A DNA stretch of 64,000 bases from Candidatus Obscuribacter sp. (lineage in GTDB: Bacteria > Cyanobacteriota > Vampirovibrionia > Obscuribacterales > Obscuribacteraceae), in NCBI GenBank assembly GCA_016712465.1, contig JADJQZ010000001.1, positions 1,116,001 to 1,180,000 of the forward strand, written 5' to 3'. How positions within the stretch are numbered: position 1 is the first letter of the stretch; each line of letters begins with the position of its first letter. Position numbers and translations under genes: made by a program. This document shows positions 16,902-27,517 of this stretch, in pieces. The notes beneath the pieces are model-generated. The model had not been told where the DNA came from. It made no database searches and saw only the letters and a program-made list of their open reading frames with translations.

Positions 16902-17168
16902 CTAGGCGCTTCTTTTGGATTCGTCACCGGTGCCGGGCAGGTCGACTTCATCCATGGCTCGGCGCAAAGAGGCGAGCGCTCTCAGGTTCGGCCAGATTGC
17001 TTCTTTCATTTCTTCAAATTCGTACTCACCAATCTGCCTGCGCTCATAGCGCTTGCAGACGTCTTCCCACAGCTCAAAGAGAGCCTTGGGGCAAAGAGTC
17101 TCCCTGGCTTTCTTTTGAAATTCGAGTAGGTCAAAGGCTTCGATGGTAGTAATCCTCAGAAAATGCAC
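16902..17168 (-). CDS. Small hypothetical helical protein
   Basis: An 88-residue, charged, helical protein rich in Glu, Arg and Leu, with no signal peptide or known domain. The GTG start (17168) has AGG close upstream. A consensus TTGACA (17206-17211, minus strand) lies 38 bases before the start, although no good -10 follows at 17 bases. It stands alone between two other minus-strand genes. The composition looks like real protein, but I cannot assign a family. Confidence 0.45.
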   Translation of the reverse strand: MHFLRITTIEAFDLLEFQKKARETLCPKALFELWEDVCKRYERRQIGEYEFEEMKEAIWPNLRALASLRRAMDEVDLPGTGDESKRSA

Positions 17169-17316
17169 AACACCTATTAACTAGAGTGCCTAGTTTATGG
17201 GATTCTGTCAAGTTATTCTTTGCCGGCACCGCTACCAGGGGTGGTGACATATCATCAGTGGATATCCTTGAGGCGGTTTTGATTATGCTTCCCGGAGCGC
17301 CCCAAAAAGCCCCGAC

Positions 17317-17341
17317 GGACTCAAGGTAAAACCTTGAGCCC
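17317..17341 (-). terminator. Hairpin after the small helical protein gene
   Basis: On the minus strand GGGCTCAAGGT and ACCTTGAGTCC pair over eleven positions (one G-U) around a three-base loop. GTCGGGGC and then five T residues follow. The hairpin starts about 30 bases past the stop at 17372. The T-run begins eight bases after the stem, so the terminator is imperfect. Confidence 0.5.
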
Positions 17342-17371
17342 GCCCCTTTTGTCTGGAAAATCCGTTCGGTC

Positions 17372-17653
17372 TTATTCGACGCCCAGATAGACTTCTTTCA
17401 CCGGTACTGTTTCGTAAAGAAGTTGATCTATGAGGGAGCTTAAGGCGTCTTTACTGAGCACGAGAAGTCGTTTGAGTGAAGGCTTCTCTTTCTTGATCTG
17501 TTTGACCTGTTCGAGGAAATTCTTGAGCATGGATTTCTTCTCTACTATTTCTTCCGGGAAGTCGCTTCCCTTAAGTGCTTGCAGATCCTTGAGACTGATC
17601 CTTTGTAGATTTCTCAAATTGTTTTTTTTGGAACTTTCCATGGTCTCAGCCAT
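17372..17653 (-). CDS. Small hypothetical coiled-coil protein
   Basis: A 93-residue Lys/Leu/Glu-rich protein with heptad-like hydrophobic spacing (for example NLRNLQRISLKDLQALKG) and no signal peptide. Near the start, codons for Ser-Lys-Lys-Asn-Asn hold a run of eight A residues, a place where replication slippage would break the frame. A hairpin follows the stop. The family is not recognised. An in-frame second ATG lies five codons in. Confidence 0.45.
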   Translation of the reverse strand: MAETMESSKKNNLRNLQRISLKDLQALKGSDFPEEIVEKKSMLKNFLEQVKQIKKEKPSLKRLLVLSKDALSSLIDQLLYETVPVKEVYLGVE

Positions 17654-17877
17654 TTCCTTCGCCAGTGCTCGGTTAACCGATGCCTGAATGATAGGAAAGA
17701 TTTGTGATTTTTTTGTGGCACGTGCCGGCTTTGGAAAATTAAATCGCTCATGGGAAAGCCTGAAAAGGAGGCGTTCATTTTTGTCGGCGAAAAGGCGGAA
17801 GAGCCCAAGAGCGATTGAAGTTCGGGCTTTCAGGGCAAAAAGTACTGGTCACCTTCGTGGTATCCCCATTGAAAGGG

Positions 17878-17908
17878 TTGTCAATGGCGCATAGTCTGAC
17901 CATATAGT
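17878..17908 (+). promoter_or_regulatory. Promoter-like pair before the 1449-residue protein gene
   Basis: TTGTCA (17878-17883) and TATAGT (17903-17908) are separated by 19 bases, about 30 bases before ATG 17939. Both hexamers are close to the sigma-70 type consensus, but the spacer is long. Confidence 0.3.
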
Positions 17909-17938
17909 TGGCGTTTTCAGGTCTTTCCTGGCGGTATC

Positions 17939-20900
17939 ATGGCTGAGAATCCGGAACTACATAGAAATAGGTTGCGGGAAGTCAACGTAAATGATTTCCA
18001 GACCGAAGATCCTCTGGGTGCTCTGGCCAGGGAAATCTTGAACAGGGAAAAGGCAGCCGAGAATAAGTCGTTGCTGGACAAGACCGTGGAGGTCTTCTAC
18101 AACGTAGAAAAAGGTTCTCTCGAAAATATGAAGGCAGTCGGGCTCAAAGCCTACGAAGCCTCTAAGAAGGGTGACACTGCCGCCCTCCAGGCTATGACGC
18201 CGACCATACGCGAGACCATCGATAAAGATAGACAAGCCGTACAGCATCAGGAAGAGGTCAATTTCTACGCCGGTAGCTTCGCCAAGGCCGTGCCGCTTTT
18301 CGCCGGTTCGAAAAGTAAGCTGCTTCTGGCTGCCTCGGTGGGCGTCAATGCGGCCGAGCAAGTGAAGGTCGGCGATGATCTGGCCTCGGGCAGTGTGCAC
18401 GCGCTCATGGGCGGGACCAAGGGCTTCGCCATGAAGAAGACCTTCGATTATCTTGGCCCTCGTCAATTCTTCTCCGAAACTGGTGTGGGTACTGGCACCG
18501 CGGCTTTGCGACCGGGTCTGGAGTATGCCAACGTAGCAACCAAAGGTATCGCTCTGGGCGGTCTGTCGCGCCTCTACGAAACCGGACTGACTGCATCCAA
18601 TTATGTGGATGCCCAGGGCAAAGTGACTACAAGCTCAATCACCGACGGCTTGTTGAAGACCACTTCCACCACCCTCAATCCCGGTGCTATGGCTATGGAC
18701 GCAGCTCTCTTCATGGGCGCCCACGGAGCCTTCAAGCAAGTGGCAGGTGCGGCGGCGCGTGCGACGGAAGGCTCACCGCTGCTAAGTTCCGTGGCCAATT
18801 CTCGCCTGGGAGTCTTCAGCCGCGAAGGGCAGGTCCTGACCAATGCCGGTATGGGTGCCACCTTTGGTCTGGCTACAGGCTCTTCGCAGGAATTCATCAG
18901 ACAACAGTCCAGCGGTGAGAATTTTGATTTGAGTAAAATTGCTCGCCGCGGCGTCTTGCAAGCCCTCACCGATGGTGCCGCCGGTGCTACCGGCTCTTCC
19001 CTGGTGCATGGCGGCAAGATGTTGCAAGCAAGGGCTTTTGAGCTGAAGACCGGACAACCGCAATTGAACAGAGGCTTTGCCGGTGATGAGGCGCCCCTGG
19101 TAGACCCGACCGCTCCCAATAAGGCAGTAGAAGGCGATGCTGCAGTGCAGCCGAAAGACGGCACCGTGGTTGTCGATGCCGCTACCTCTGTCAAAGACGG
19201 TACCGTGGTTGTCGATGCCGCTAGTCAGCCCAAAGAGCAGGCTGTGGTTGCAGACAAGCCGGTTGTGGATGAAGGCGCTACGCGGGTGCAGACAGTGGAA
19301 GCCGCTCCCAAACCTGAGAGCCTCGGGGCGGGCGATGGAACCTCCGCCACAGTGGAAGTTTCTCTCCAGGCTGATAGGGCACCGACCGTGCGTAACCCGG
19401 CTCTGGAGGCTATCTCCGAGGCCAAGGCCGCCTCTTTCATCGGACCCAAAGAGCCGGCACAGTATGTGCGCAAGGCCAGCTACGAGATGACTGAGGCTCA
19501 GAAGCCCGTTTTTGAAGAGGGCATTAAGCTCATCCAGGGTGTATTCCGCGGTCATTCCCAGCCCGGCGATGTGGTCAAATTCCTTGAATTTGGTGCCGGA
19601 CGCGGACAGGAAGTGCGCACCCAATTCGAGCAAATGGCTAAAGACTATTCCGAACTCGGAAATGTGCAGGTTCAGAAGTTAATCGAAGTGGCTATGAAAG
19701 CCACTCCTGAAACGGTGGCACTTGCTCCGGAAGGGGTGCGCTTAGCCGATCAAGCGTCCCGGAACGGTGTCGATCCGCTTGGTCCGGAGTACCGGGCCCT
19801 GGTGGAATTCGCCTGGGGTGCCGGAAAAGGCGCCGAGGGACCGGTGCGCATCGTTAGCGAGTTGGTGGGGCACCCGGGCATGAACAAGCTCCTGGGAGAA
19901 GTCTATGCCGCCTCCGGCAAACTTGAGCGAACGGCTGAGGGACAGAAGCCTCTGGTCTGGGGCGATACGCCCACTCTGGCGCGGGACCAATTGCGAGCTA
20001 TTCTGGGTCATCGCCCGCAAAATGCTGAACAGCACCTGGTCATGCGTGAGGGCATTCAAGCCTGGGCCGATGCTTATCCAGCCCACCATAGCGTTTTACA
20101 CCAGTATGCCAGAATGACTCGTTACGGCGATATTGCCGCCATGATCGATGCGCGCCTGGGAACCGATTATTTCAGTCGCTTCCGCAACAGCCATCTGACA
20201 GAACTGCCTGATGCGCCTGATTCGGCTCGCGTGACCGGACCTGATGTCGATAAGGTTACCGCCAAGCCAGTGGAAGACCAGGTTGGTACGCCCAAAGACG
20301 ACCAGGGCAGCGGCAGTAAGCAACCTGTAGCCGACGGTGACGGCGCTGCTGAGACCGGCAAAGTGACGCCACCGGTCAAGGGCGGCACTGATGACGTGGC
20401 TGAGGTGAAGCCACCGGTCAAGAGTGGCACTGATGACGTGGCTGAGGTGAAGCCGCAGCATCAGGAGCCCGACGTGGTGCAAACCGAACCCGCAAGAGAA
20501 GGCGGACAGGTTCTGGATAAGCCGGCCATTGTTCACGAGCCGGGCAAGATCACGGTATATCCGGAGCGTCTCATTCACGATTTTGAAAACACCAGCGGTG
20601 CAGCCAAACAGGCTCGGGCACACCTGCTCAGCGAGCATATCGGTTCCATGTCCGATGCCCAGTTTCTCAATTGGCTCAAGTACCTGCACTCCACCGTAGA
20701 CAGACCCAATGCGCCGCCCGAGTTGACCAATCTCTCCGTCATGGGTATGAGTCGGAGCAGTGTACTCAGTCGTCCGGAAGTGAAGGCCCTGGTCACCAGT
20801 CCTGAGACCGCACCGGTTCCTCTTTCCACTATCCGCAACTTCCTGGCGGCGCCGGTCAAAGGGCAGTCTGGCGGTGAATTACCGGCTGGAGTGGGTGAGC

Positions 20901-22288
20901 ACATTGCCTATCGATTGGAGACGGCCCTGGAGATGCAGCGGGCTAAGAATGAGGCAAAAGCTGCCGCCGAGACTGATCAAAACACACCCCCCAAGCCTGT
21001 TCCCATCGACTATCCTGCCGCTCTCCGGGATGCGCTGCCCGGCTGGTATACAAAGCAGTTGCGTGATGCTTACTCGACCAGGAATCCCCAGACCGGTCAG
21101 TATGAGTACCCTCCCGGCTTTGATCCCATTTTGAAAGACTGGCTGGAACTGTCCCGACAAACTGAGATGTCCAGCCCCCGGTACCGCGAATCGACGCCGC
21201 CTCGCAATTCCATCGCCGACCGCTTCTCTGCCCTGGAACAGGCTTTGAGTGTGCGCACTCCTGAAAATGCAGCCCTGGTAGACCGGCTCTTGCAACTTGG
21301 GGCCGGGGATCAGCCCGTGGTCAAGTCGCTGCTTTCCAAATTGGACCTTACGACCAATGCGCCCGAACATGCCGAAATGCTTGCCATTGTGGCTCCCAAG
21401 ACCGAAAATATCAGCGATTTGAAGACTCTCATGGATGCTGTATATTTCGGCAAGAAAGCCGATCAGGATTCTTATAAGTCGCGCAAAGACGGCCGTGATA
21501 CCAGTCAGTCGGACAAGGTGCGCGATTCTAACGAAGCGCTAGCTCAGTCAGTGGTCTCCCGACTGCTTCTGCCTGGCTCCCCCGAGCACGCCCGCGTCAG
21601 TCAGATTGTCAGCGATGTTATTTCCGGTCGCATCCGTGACCCGCGTCCTGATGACGGCGGCTTTAACCGTGGTGGTAAGCCCCAGCGCAGCCCCGGCGGC
21701 AATGGCAGTGAGTTTAAGGGACGCCGTAACGACGGCGGCGGCGAGCAGAAAGGAGATTACGGCAAAGACGGCAATCGCGGAGATAAACGCCGCGACGGGG
21801 TAAAACCGGTTAAGTTTAGCGATGCTATTGAGGGCGATGGTTCCAAATCTTCCAAGCCTTCCCAATTGCAGGGTGGCGATGATGCAAGCAGCGCCGACGC
21901 TCAGCGTCAGGCTGAGACTGTGGTGCAGGAGCCGCCGCAATTGATCGGTGACCCCTTGCAGCCGCAGGCTGAGAGCGGTGACGGTCAGGGGCAAAGTAAG
22001 CATGCACAGCTCGACGGCAAGCCGGCTTCGGGTCAGGATAGCGGTACGGTGCTGCCTCGCGATCAGGTCGATGATGGCCTTGCTTCCGGCGGCACGGCTG
22101 AGAACGTTTCTCAGACCGAGAAGTTCAATCGTCGCTACGAAGGTAAGCGCCGCAAAGGGGGCGACGACGACGATGACGGAGACTCGGGCAAGAAACCGGA
22201 CAATCCCAGGCGTGCGGCCAAAAGAGAGCGCGGTCAGACCTTCAACAGCTTCGAAGACCTGGCTCGTTGGCGCAACGGCGGCCAGTAA
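17939..22288 (+). CDS. Giant 1449-residue hypothetical protein with low-complexity linkers
   Basis: The largest gene in the window; no family recognised. Residues 1-380 are a mixed helical region rich in Ala, Gly and Thr, with hydrophobic Gly/Ala stretches (about 110-140 and 240-330) that could touch membrane but are not clear helices. Residues 390-470 are a Val/Asp/Lys/Pro linker containing a 13-residue duplication. Residues 485-760 form a globular domain. Residues 765-870 hold a second linker with a 14-residue tandem repeat. Residues 880-1240 are again globular. The last 200 residues are Gly/Asp/Lys/Arg-rich and end in a run of Asp and a basic tail. No signal peptide is visible. Similar huge proteins are common in Obscuribacterales (general impression, not checked). 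Confidence 0.8.
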   Translation: MAENPELHRNRLREVNVNDFQTEDPLGALAREILNREKAAENKSLLDKTVEVFYNVEKGSLENMKAVGLKAYEASKKGDTAALQAMTPTIRETIDKDRQAVQHQEEVNFYAGSFAKAVPLFAGSKSKLLLAASVGVNAAEQVKVGDDLASGSVHALMGGTKGFAMKKTFDYLGPRQFFSETGVGTGTAALRPGLEYANVATKGIALGGLSRLYETGLTASNYVDAQGKVTTSSITDGLLKTTSTTLNPGAMAMDAALFMGAHGAFKQVAGAAARATEGSPLLSSVANSRLGVFSREGQVLTNAGMGATFGLATGSSQEFIRQQSSGENFDLSKIARRGVLQALTDGAAGATGSSLVHGGKMLQARAFELKTGQPQLNRGFAGDEAPLVDPTAPNKAVEGDAAVQPKDGTVVVDAATSVKDGTVVVDAASQPKEQAVVADKPVVDEGATRVQTVEAAPKPESLGAGDGTSATVEVSLQADRAPTVRNPALEAISEAKAASFIGPKEPAQYVRKASYEMTEAQKPVFEEGIKLIQGVFRGHSQPGDVVKFLEFGAGRGQEVRTQFEQMAKDYSELGNVQVQKLIEVAMKATPETVALAPEGVRLADQASRNGVDPLGPEYRALVEFAWGAGKGAEGPVRIVSELVGHPGMNKLLGEVYAASGKLERTAEGQKPLVWGDTPTLARDQLRAILGHRPQNAEQHLVMREGIQAWADAYPAHHSVLHQYARMTRYGDIAAMIDARLGTDYFSRFRNSHLTELPDAPDSARVTGPDVDKVTAKPVEDQVGTPKDDQGSGSKQPVADGDGAAETGKVTPPVKGGTDDVAEVKPPVKSGTDDVAEVKPQHQEPDVVQTEPAREGGQVLDKPAIVHEPGKITVYPERLIHDFENTSGAAKQARAHLLSEHIGSMSDAQFLNWLKYLHSTVDRPNAPPELTNLSVMGMSRSSVLSRPEVKALVTSPETAPVPLSTIRNFLAAPVKGQSGGELPAGVGEHIAYRLETALEMQRAKNEAKAAAETDQNTPPKPVPIDYPAALRDALPGWYTKQLRDAYSTRNPQTGQYEYPPGFDPILKDWLELSRQTEMSSPRYRESTPPRNSIADRFSALEQALSVRTPENAALVDRLLQLGAGDQPVVKSLLSKLDLTTNAPEHAEMLAIVAPKTENISDLKTLMDAVYFGKKADQDSYKSRKDGRDTSQSDKVRDSNEALAQSVVSRLLLPGSPEHARVSQIVSDVISGRIRDPRPDDGGFNRGGKPQRSPGGNGSEFKGRRNDGGGEQKGDYGKDGNRGDKRRDGVKPVKFSDAIEGDGSKSSKPSQLQGGDDASSADAQRQAETVVQEPPQLIGDPLQPQAESGDGQGQSKHAQLDGKPASGQDSGTVLPRDQVDDGLASGGTAENVSQTEKFNRRYEGKRRKGGDDDDDGDSGKKPDNPRRAAKRERGQTFNSFEDLARWRNGGQ
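19154..19231 (+). repeat. Two 39-base tandem units inside the giant protein gene
   Basis: Units 19154-19192 and 19193-19231 share their first 31 bases except for one position. They encode KDGTVVVDAA twice. A degenerate third copy (KEQAVVADK) follows. The unit length keeps the frame. Confidence 0.85.
20368..20451 (+). repeat. Two 42-base tandem units inside the giant protein gene
   Basis: Units 20368-20409 and 20410-20451 differ at only a few bases and encode PPVK-G/S-GTDDVAEVK twice. The near identity at DNA level indicates recent duplication or ongoing slippage; the frame is kept. Confidence 0.9.
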
Positions 22289-22318
22289 GCAAGATCCCAG
22301 GGGCTATAACTATGTACC

Positions 22319-22885
22319 TCAGGTCTTTTGCGGGGAGCAATTTGACAGGCTCTCACTGTAGGCTGCCATAGTGGAAGGGTCGAAGGCCACCAGGTGTATT
22401 TCGGTCAAAGGGCAGTCGCTTTTCCTGGCCAGGAAGTCGCAAATTGTCTTGATTGCCACTGCTGCCGCCTCCTCGAGCGGGTAGCCGTAAGCGCCGGTGG
22501 AAATCGAGGGAAAGGCGATACTTTTGATTTCGTAGTCGCAGGCAAGTGCCAGGCTGTTTTGGTAGGCCTCTGCCAGTACACCGGCTTCGTTATTCCTGCC
22601 GCCGCGCCAGATCGGCCCCACCGTGTGTATGACATGGCGGGCCTTGAGCTTGCCACCGCCGGTGATGACAGCCTGTCCGGGCGGGCAACCCCCTTGCATG
22701 GCTCTTATCTGTTTGCATTCCTCAAGAATAGCCGGCCCGCCTGCGCGGTGGATGGCGCCGTCTACGCCGCCGCCGCCCAATAGCGAGGAATTGGCGGCAT
22801 TGACTATGGCCTCTGTTTGCGAGCGGGTTATGTCACCCTGCACTAGCTTAATCAAGACGCCATGCAGTTCCAATTCTTTCAGCAT
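22319..22885 (-). CDS. Macro-domain protein, O-acetyl-ADP-ribose deacetylase type
   Basis: A 188-residue single macro domain. Key elements are DITRSQTEAIVNAANSSLLG, GGGGVDGAIHRAGG, the HTVGPIW strand and SISTGAYGYPLEEAA. The Asn-Ala-Ala-Asn and the Gly-rich G-G-G-G-V-D-x-A-I-H loop match the MacroD/YmdB subgroup, which removes acetyl or mono-ADP-ribose groups from ADP-ribose derivatives or proteins. It acts in the cytoplasm. It lies convergent to the giant gene (30 bases) and 38 bases downstream of the Pro/Gln-rich protein gene on the same strand. Confidence 0.9.
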   Translation of the reverse strand: MLKELELHGVLIKLVQGDITRSQTEAIVNAANSSLLGGGGVDGAIHRAGGPAILEECKQIRAMQGGCPPGQAVITGGGKLKARHVIHTVGPIWRGGRNNEAGVLAEAYQNSLALACDYEIKSIAFPSISTGAYGYPLEEAAAVAIKTICDFLARKSDCPLTEIHLVAFDPSTMAAYSESLSNCSPQKT

Positions 22886-22923
22886 GAGAAGAGCCCTTCC
22901 TCATATGAGTGCGTCTGCCGGCT

Positions 22924-24249
22924 TCAGACCTGATTTTTCGGCACCAGTTTCTGATCGATAATTTGACCGGCTGAGTCTAAGGTGTAGTCGATTACCTGGT
23001 CCCCGATGACCATGCGTTTGCCGGTAGGAATACAGGGCTCGGCGGCATTATGGTACTGATAGCGGGTTTCGCTGATCAGATAACCATTGGCATTAGATTC
23101 GCGCACAATCATGGGACGGGCTTGAATAGTAGTGGTGCTGCGCAGGTTCTCGGTAAAGGTGACGGTTTTGCTGCCGTCGGAGCGGCAGGATTCAATACGA
23201 GTGCTGCTGCTATCAGGCAACATGGTGGTGATGGTTTTGACACCACTCATGGTGTCGATGCGCATGGTCTGCACGCAATTGGGTGCTTCAAAGGCTTCAT
23301 TGTCAATTTGAAAGGCTGCCGGCGGCGGCTCGGCGGGTTTGATCAATTCTTGCTTCTCAACCACCGGCTGCATTTGAAAGGCGCGGCTTTCCGTCGCCGC
23401 TTGATTGAGATTGAGGTCATAGCGTCCGCTCTGGGGAATCTGTAGTTGAGGCGCGGCCAGTAGTTGCGGCGGCAGCGGCGCCTGGATGCTGTATGGATCT
23501 TTGACGGGCTCTTGCTTATTGACCAGACCGAGGGCCTCAAAGGGATTTTGAGGCGCAGCCTGAGGCGTATTTGCCTGCTGATGCGGAACCTCTTGTTTGA
23601 GCGCGACTGGTTTTACTTCCGTCGGGTGATATTGAATCTGTTGAACTTGCACCGGTTGCGGCGGAGGTTGCATTTCTTGCGGTTTGAGTTCTAAAGGTCT
23701 GGGCGGTTGCATGGGCTCTACGGCCGCTTTTAGCATGGGTTCCGGCATCGGTGCTGGCGTCGGCGTCGGGGTGGAAATCTGGGTTGCCTCTGCCAGGGGG
23801 GCGATGACGTTGGGCACGTTCATTTCTTTATTGCGGGTTTCGCGGGCAGCAGGCTGCATGCCCTTGACCAGAGCGTTGAGTGAGCGTTTCTGCGGTTTTT
23901 CGTCTTTAGCCACGGCTTGCTCTTGCTTCACTACATTCTCTGGGACGGCCTTGGTCGGCAGGGATTCAGGGCCCGGCTTGGCGCCCTGCTGATAATTTAG
24001 ATTGACGGCGGCTTCTTCCGGATTGTTTTGCCTGGCCCGGTGACCCTGTCCCCAGCCCTCTTGCTTCAATCCGCCGCCGGGGAGATCGGTTTGCTGATTG
24101 GCCGGGCTCATAGCCCAGACTTTGGCGGCCAGTCCATCAGGTTGACTGGCTTTATTAATTTGCGTCTGCAGAAAACGCCGGGCCCCATTTTCATCTGGTT
24201 GGTCCTGGTTTTGCGCTTGCGATTGTACAAAGTCAGGGGGCTGCCCCAT
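22924..24249 (-). CDS. Pro/Gln-rich hypothetical protein
   Basis: A 441-residue protein whose first 310 residues are low-complexity, rich in Gln, Pro, Ala and Glu, with no membrane segment or signal peptide. The last 120 residues (from about NCVQTMRIDTMSGVKTITTM) form a beta-rich domain in which short strands repeat, including TRIESCRSDGSKTVTF and YQYHNAAEP, which could be a small beta-sheet or repeat domain. Function unknown. It looks like a disordered arm joined to a C-terminal binding module. ATG 24249 is clear. It sits between the DUF4388 protein and the macro-domain gene in one direction. Confidence 0.6.
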   Translation of the reverse strand: MGQPPDFVQSQAQNQDQPDENGARRFLQTQINKASQPDGLAAKVWAMSPANQQTDLPGGGLKQEGWGQGHRARQNNPEEAAVNLNYQQGAKPGPESLPTKAVPENVVKQEQAVAKDEKPQKRSLNALVKGMQPAARETRNKEMNVPNVIAPLAEATQISTPTPTPAPMPEPMLKAAVEPMQPPRPLELKPQEMQPPPQPVQVQQIQYHPTEVKPVALKQEVPHQQANTPQAAPQNPFEALGLVNKQEPVKDPYSIQAPLPPQLLAAPQLQIPQSGRYDLNLNQAATESRAFQMQPVVEKQELIKPAEPPPAAFQIDNEAFEAPNCVQTMRIDTMSGVKTITTMLPDSSSTRIESCRSDGSKTVTFTENLRSTTTIQARPMIVRESNANGYLISETRYQYHNAAEPCIPTGKRMVIGDQVIDYTLDSAGQIIDQKLVPKNQV

Positions 24250-24390
24250 GGTTTGAACCTGATGATTTACCGCCTGGGTTACTCGAAAAGCAGCAGAAAC
24301 TGCCTTATTCTCTATTCAAAACTGCCGGATCTGCTCTATAAGCTTTTAGCCTCCTTTTGCTGTACTGTGAAAACGCTATCGCTACTTTTA

Positions 24391-26007
24391 TCAGCTGCCC
24401 AGGATTTCCCTGGCCAGTACCACCCGCTGGGTCTGCTTGGAGCTGTCTCGCGCCGCTCGCGCCGAGTTGAGCAGTTTGTCCAGTTCCTGCCCGTCTTCCG
24501 GTACTCCTGCCACGCCGAAGGCGAAAACCAGCCCGCGGGGGTCCATATCCGCTGCCAGCGGCGCTTCTTTCAATACGTCGACGATACGATTGGCCAGCGC
24601 CGCTGCTGCTTTCGCGTTTGAGTTGGGCAGGATGAGGGCGAAGTCGAAGGTCTCGTAGTGCCCGAGCAGGTCGATGGGACGTTTAACCAGGCTGATACGC
24701 TGCATGGCTCGCTTCACCGCCAGAATTTGCAGGGCTTCCACCGGTCCACTCTGACCCTGGCGCCGGTGTCCAAGGCTGAAAACCACCAGAGAGAAGGGGA
24801 AGTTGAAGTATTCGTAGCGCAGATATTCCTGCTCAAGGAAATAGAGAAAAGCCGGATAGGTGAGAATGCCGGTTTCCTGTCGAATCAGGTGTTTGGTAAC
24901 GCTCTGCAAAGTGCCTTCGTCAATGCCGAGGCTGCGGAGATTGCCCGAGCGTGCTGCTTGATCTGTGACTTGCACCAGGCCGCAACTGATCAAGTTGAAC
25001 AAAATCGGCACCCAGTCGGCTTTCTTCATGGGTTTCTTGCGCAAGATATCGAAGAAGGTGCTGCGCCCGTCTACTTGCTCGAATAATTCCATCTGCGGCT
25101 TGATTGGCAGCGGCGCGCCTTTCTGCAATTTGCTGGCAAATTCCTGCTCGGAGATGATGTTCATTCTCTTCACGAGAATGGACTCCATCTTCAGGTTGGC
25201 CGATTCCAGATACTTGCTCTGGTCGAGCAAGGTGACCCCTTCCATGAGCATGGCGTCCAGACGGCGTTTGACCGTCTGGTGCGGGCTGGTTTCATCGGGC
25301 CAGAAGCGAAACTCGCCGGTGGTCCAGGTAATCAGTTCGATCACGGCATCGTCGCCGCCCACTTCTTTCAGCTCGGCGTGCATGGGCGTGCCGTCTACGA
25401 AGTAGACTTTGGCTGTCTCTCCCTTGTCTTTCACATCGAGGCGCCCGGTCATCTTGGACATGGTGATGGATTGCAGTAGGTTGGGCGCCTGCATCTTGGT
25501 TAAATCGCCTTCCAGCGTAGCTTTCATACCCGGTCTTGGCGCGTCGAAGAGAATGGCGCTTTCGGTGCCGGTGATGGTCGGCACTTCCGCCGAGGTGTTG
25601 CCAATGGGCTTGAGGTTGGACATGGAGTCGGTGCCCATGAAGGTATCGGCAGCCAGACTGTCGCCAAGCGGATCGCAACCGCAGCCGCTCATGACGATGT
25701 TGGCTACGAGGCTGACATCGCTTTCGGCGTGTTGAAAAATGACTTGATGCCCCTGACTGGATACCTGGGTCAGGGTCCAGACAGGCAGCCCGATTTCCTG
25801 CTCGAATTTGACTGCAAGCAGATACTCCTGTGAACCTTCCGTCACCGAGAAGGGTTGTTCCACCAGCCTGCCGGGTACCTTGACTGCTTCCTGGTGCAGA
25901 AATTGGATGTCGGTGTAGGATGGTAAAACGGAAACTTTGGGTAGGCGGAAACCGCGCGGAATTGGCGCGTTGCCTTTGCCCTGTTGTGATTGCCTAGATG
26001 AAAACAT
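24391..26007 (-). CDS. DUF4388 (PATAN-type) protein with degenerate GGDEF domain
   Basis: A 538-residue signalling protein. Residues 160-260 form a DUF4388/PatA N-terminal domain (GDLTKMQAPNLLQSITMSKM, then TGRLDV and a Y-F-V-D-G strand), used for protein contacts in two-component networks. A helical segment follows. Residues 390-535 are a GGDEF-like fold: LVVFSLGHRR, LLGHYETFDFALILPNSN, LVFAFGVAGVPEDG. The active GG(D/E)EF is replaced by YETFD, so it is probably inactive as diguanylate cyclase and may bind nucleotide or act as scaffold. The first 150 residues resemble nothing I know. The gene is in line with the Pro/Gln-rich gene (140 bases). Confidence 0.7.
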   Translation of the reverse strand: MFSSRQSQQGKGNAPIPRGFRLPKVSVLPSYTDIQFLHQEAVKVPGRLVEQPFSVTEGSQEYLLAVKFEQEIGLPVWTLTQVSSQGHQVIFQHAESDVSLVANIVMSGCGCDPLGDSLAADTFMGTDSMSNLKPIGNTSAEVPTITGTESAILFDAPRPGMKATLEGDLTKMQAPNLLQSITMSKMTGRLDVKDKGETAKVYFVDGTPMHAELKEVGGDDAVIELITWTTGEFRFWPDETSPHQTVKRRLDAMLMEGVTLLDQSKYLESANLKMESILVKRMNIISEQEFASKLQKGAPLPIKPQMELFEQVDGRSTFFDILRKKPMKKADWVPILFNLISCGLVQVTDQAARSGNLRSLGIDEGTLQSVTKHLIRQETGILTYPAFLYFLEQEYLRYEYFNFPFSLVVFSLGHRRQGQSGPVEALQILAVKRAMQRISLVKRPIDLLGHYETFDFALILPNSNAKAAAALANRIVDVLKEAPLAADMDPRGLVFAFGVAGVPEDGQELDKLLNSARAARDSSKQTQRVVLAREILGS

Positions 26008-26149
26008 GCCGATACCAGAAAAGCCATCAGTACATCAGTACAGAAACTGTTTCACGCCTGACCTGAAAGTCTGACCAAAAAGCCTGACACTAATTATTAT
26101 CAGTTTGCCACATATATGAGTCTATGAAACAAAAATAGAGGTAGAAAAG

Positions 26150-26180
26150 AGACACCCCTCGCAAGAAACGAGGGGTGTCT
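26150..26180 (-). terminator. Rho-independent terminator of the glutamate dehydrogenase gene
   Basis: A perfect 12-base stem (AGACACCCCTCG at 26150-26161 and its complement at 26169-26180) with a seven-base loop. On the minus strand it is followed by CTTTTCTACC and, a little later, TATTTTTG. It lies 52 bases beyond the gdhA stop at 26233. Confidence 0.85.
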
Positions 26181-26232
26181 TTCTCTTGGCATTGCCGGCA
26201 GCTTGTGCCGGCGATTGCTACTTACTTCGGGC

Positions 26233-27517
<1,285 letters not shown>

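Noticed and set aside
19154..20451. Direct repeats as a CRISPR-like array
   Set aside because: Units are adjacent, keep the reading frame and encode linker repeats; there are no spacers.
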